This document shows, piece after piece, positions 63,480 through 64,000 of a stretch of 64,000 nucleotides of DNA. Both the position numbers and the translations under genes were made by a program. Numbering within the stretch: position 1 is the stretch's first letter; every line of letters begins with the position of its first letter. The notes beneath the pieces were generated by a model, which did no database searches, was not told the origin of the DNA, and saw only the letters and a program-made list of their open reading frames with translations. Source of the DNA: Anas platyrhynchos (lineage: Eukaryota > Chordata > Aves > Anseriformes > Anatidae); contig NC_092589.1 in assembly GCF_047663525.1 (NCBI RefSeq), positions 26,843,001 through 26,907,000 of the forward strand. Direction: 5' to 3'.

Positions 63480-63785
63480 CCCTTCCCAGCGCGGATCCCC
63501 GCTCCTCCCTTCCGGCTCCCCCCTCCAGAGGAAAAGCCCTTTGAAGGCCTCCTCGGGGGCGGAGGTGAGGATGTCTGCTTTGCCTCTCCGCGTGCTGCTC
63601 TTCCTCTCCCGGCTCTGCTGGCACCCACGGAGGAACAAGGCAGGGCAGGGGCCCGGTCCTGCTCCTGGAGCCCCCGCTCCCCTCCCCGCCGCCTTTCCGC
63701 CCCTCGCCCAGGCTCCCACAAACAATTCCCTGCTCAGGGCAGCACCGCAGCGCGCTGAGCTTGTCCCCAAGTGCAACCCTTCGAG
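63480..63785. promoter_or_regulatory. CpG-island-like block at right edge
   Basis: About 20 CpG occur in 305 bases at about 65 percent GC, roughly 0.6 of expectation, with several GC-box-like words. A 281-codon minus-strand frame (62931-63776) and plus-strand frames of about 100 codons cross it without recognisable domains. A TGACGTG element lies at 63844-63850. It could be a promoter or first exon of a gene beyond the window, in either orientation. Confidence 0.35.
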
Positions 63786-64000
63786 TCTGAACAGCTCTGC
63801 TGGCTCCTGCCTTGGGCAAGGTTTCAGTTTCCCTGTGGCTTGATGACGTGATTTGGGCAGGATTTATGAGGCTTACAAAAAAGCACAATTAAATCTAATG
63901 GGCAATGGAGGGGATTTTTTTTTCTTCTTCTCCTTGCTCTCTTTTCATTGCTGGCTTCGAGGACCAAGGCAATGAGTTGGCAGAAGCTTTCCGTGTTGGC

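Noticed and set aside
62931..63776. 281-codon minus-strand open frame, longest in the window
   Set aside because: It includes a poly-Phe artefact of an A-run, is low-complexity Gly/Arg/Pro-rich at its start and has no domain. Its length is within chance for GC-rich DNA.
1..64000. tRNA, rRNA, spliceosomal RNA, CRISPR, endogenous retrovirus or reverse-transcriptase remnants
   Set aside because: Looked for tRNA B-box words, U6-like sequence, regular spaced repeats, and retroviral or LINE polymerase motifs in the translated frames; found none convincing.

Overview
The window reads as nuclear DNA of a bird. The best evidence is three recognisable 3' ends of CR1 retroposons (about 6834-6997, 57370-57530 and, on the minus strand, 58307-58370) plus an older CR1 relic (about 39795-39950). 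CR1 is the dominant interspersed repeat of bird genomes. Nothing like a mammalian Alu or L1 is visible, repeat density is very low, and composition swings between AT-rich and GC-rich blocks, as in avian non-coding DNA. There is no operon structure, no dense coding and no ribosome-binding-site logic, so this is not prokaryotic, phage or organellar DNA.

I find no gene I can name. Open reading frames are numerous but behave like chance frames: they overlap on both strands, many run through poly-A, poly-T or GC-rich low-complexity sequence, and none shows a recognisable domain. The longest (267 codons at 13245-14048, 244 codons at 20706-21440, 281 codons on the minus strand at 62931-63776) lie in GC-rich stretches where stop codons are rare. 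The window is therefore intergenic or lies inside long introns; the sequence alone does not decide which.

Layout. 1-14.6 kb: unique DNA with poly-A/T tracts, one CR1 and a possible signal-peptide exon near 3.4 kb. 14.6-22.3 kb: the most regulatory-looking part, with a sharp CpG-rich block (14622-14905), a block with a paired-homeodomain motif, a TATA-like box and a nested hairpin (19915-20100), a second CpG-rich block (21020-21240), and AT-rich blocks that look like conserved non-coding elements (21240-21475, 22090-22290). 22.3-36.2 kb: unique DNA holding two probable relics of the ancient MIR/CORE-SINE family (about 28100-28190 and 35645-35738), a third CpG-rich block (32230-32690), and two AT-rich blocks sharing an exact 17-mer (26809 and 36138). 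36.2-57 kb: unique DNA with many simple repeats, an old CR1, a possible 102-nt exon at 44758-44859 and a TAAT-rich block at 45165-45370. 57-64 kb: two CR1 pieces in opposite orientation, then rising GC to a CpG-island-like block with a G-quadruplex motif at the right edge (63427-63785).

If the parts act together, the likeliest role is as a reservoir of cis-regulatory elements, possibly with non-coding transcripts, for genes outside the window. That is inference. No convincing new coding system was found; the most checkable novelties are the two candidate exons, the nested hairpin beside a TATA-like box, the duplicated 17-mer and the CpG-rich blocks without a visible gene.
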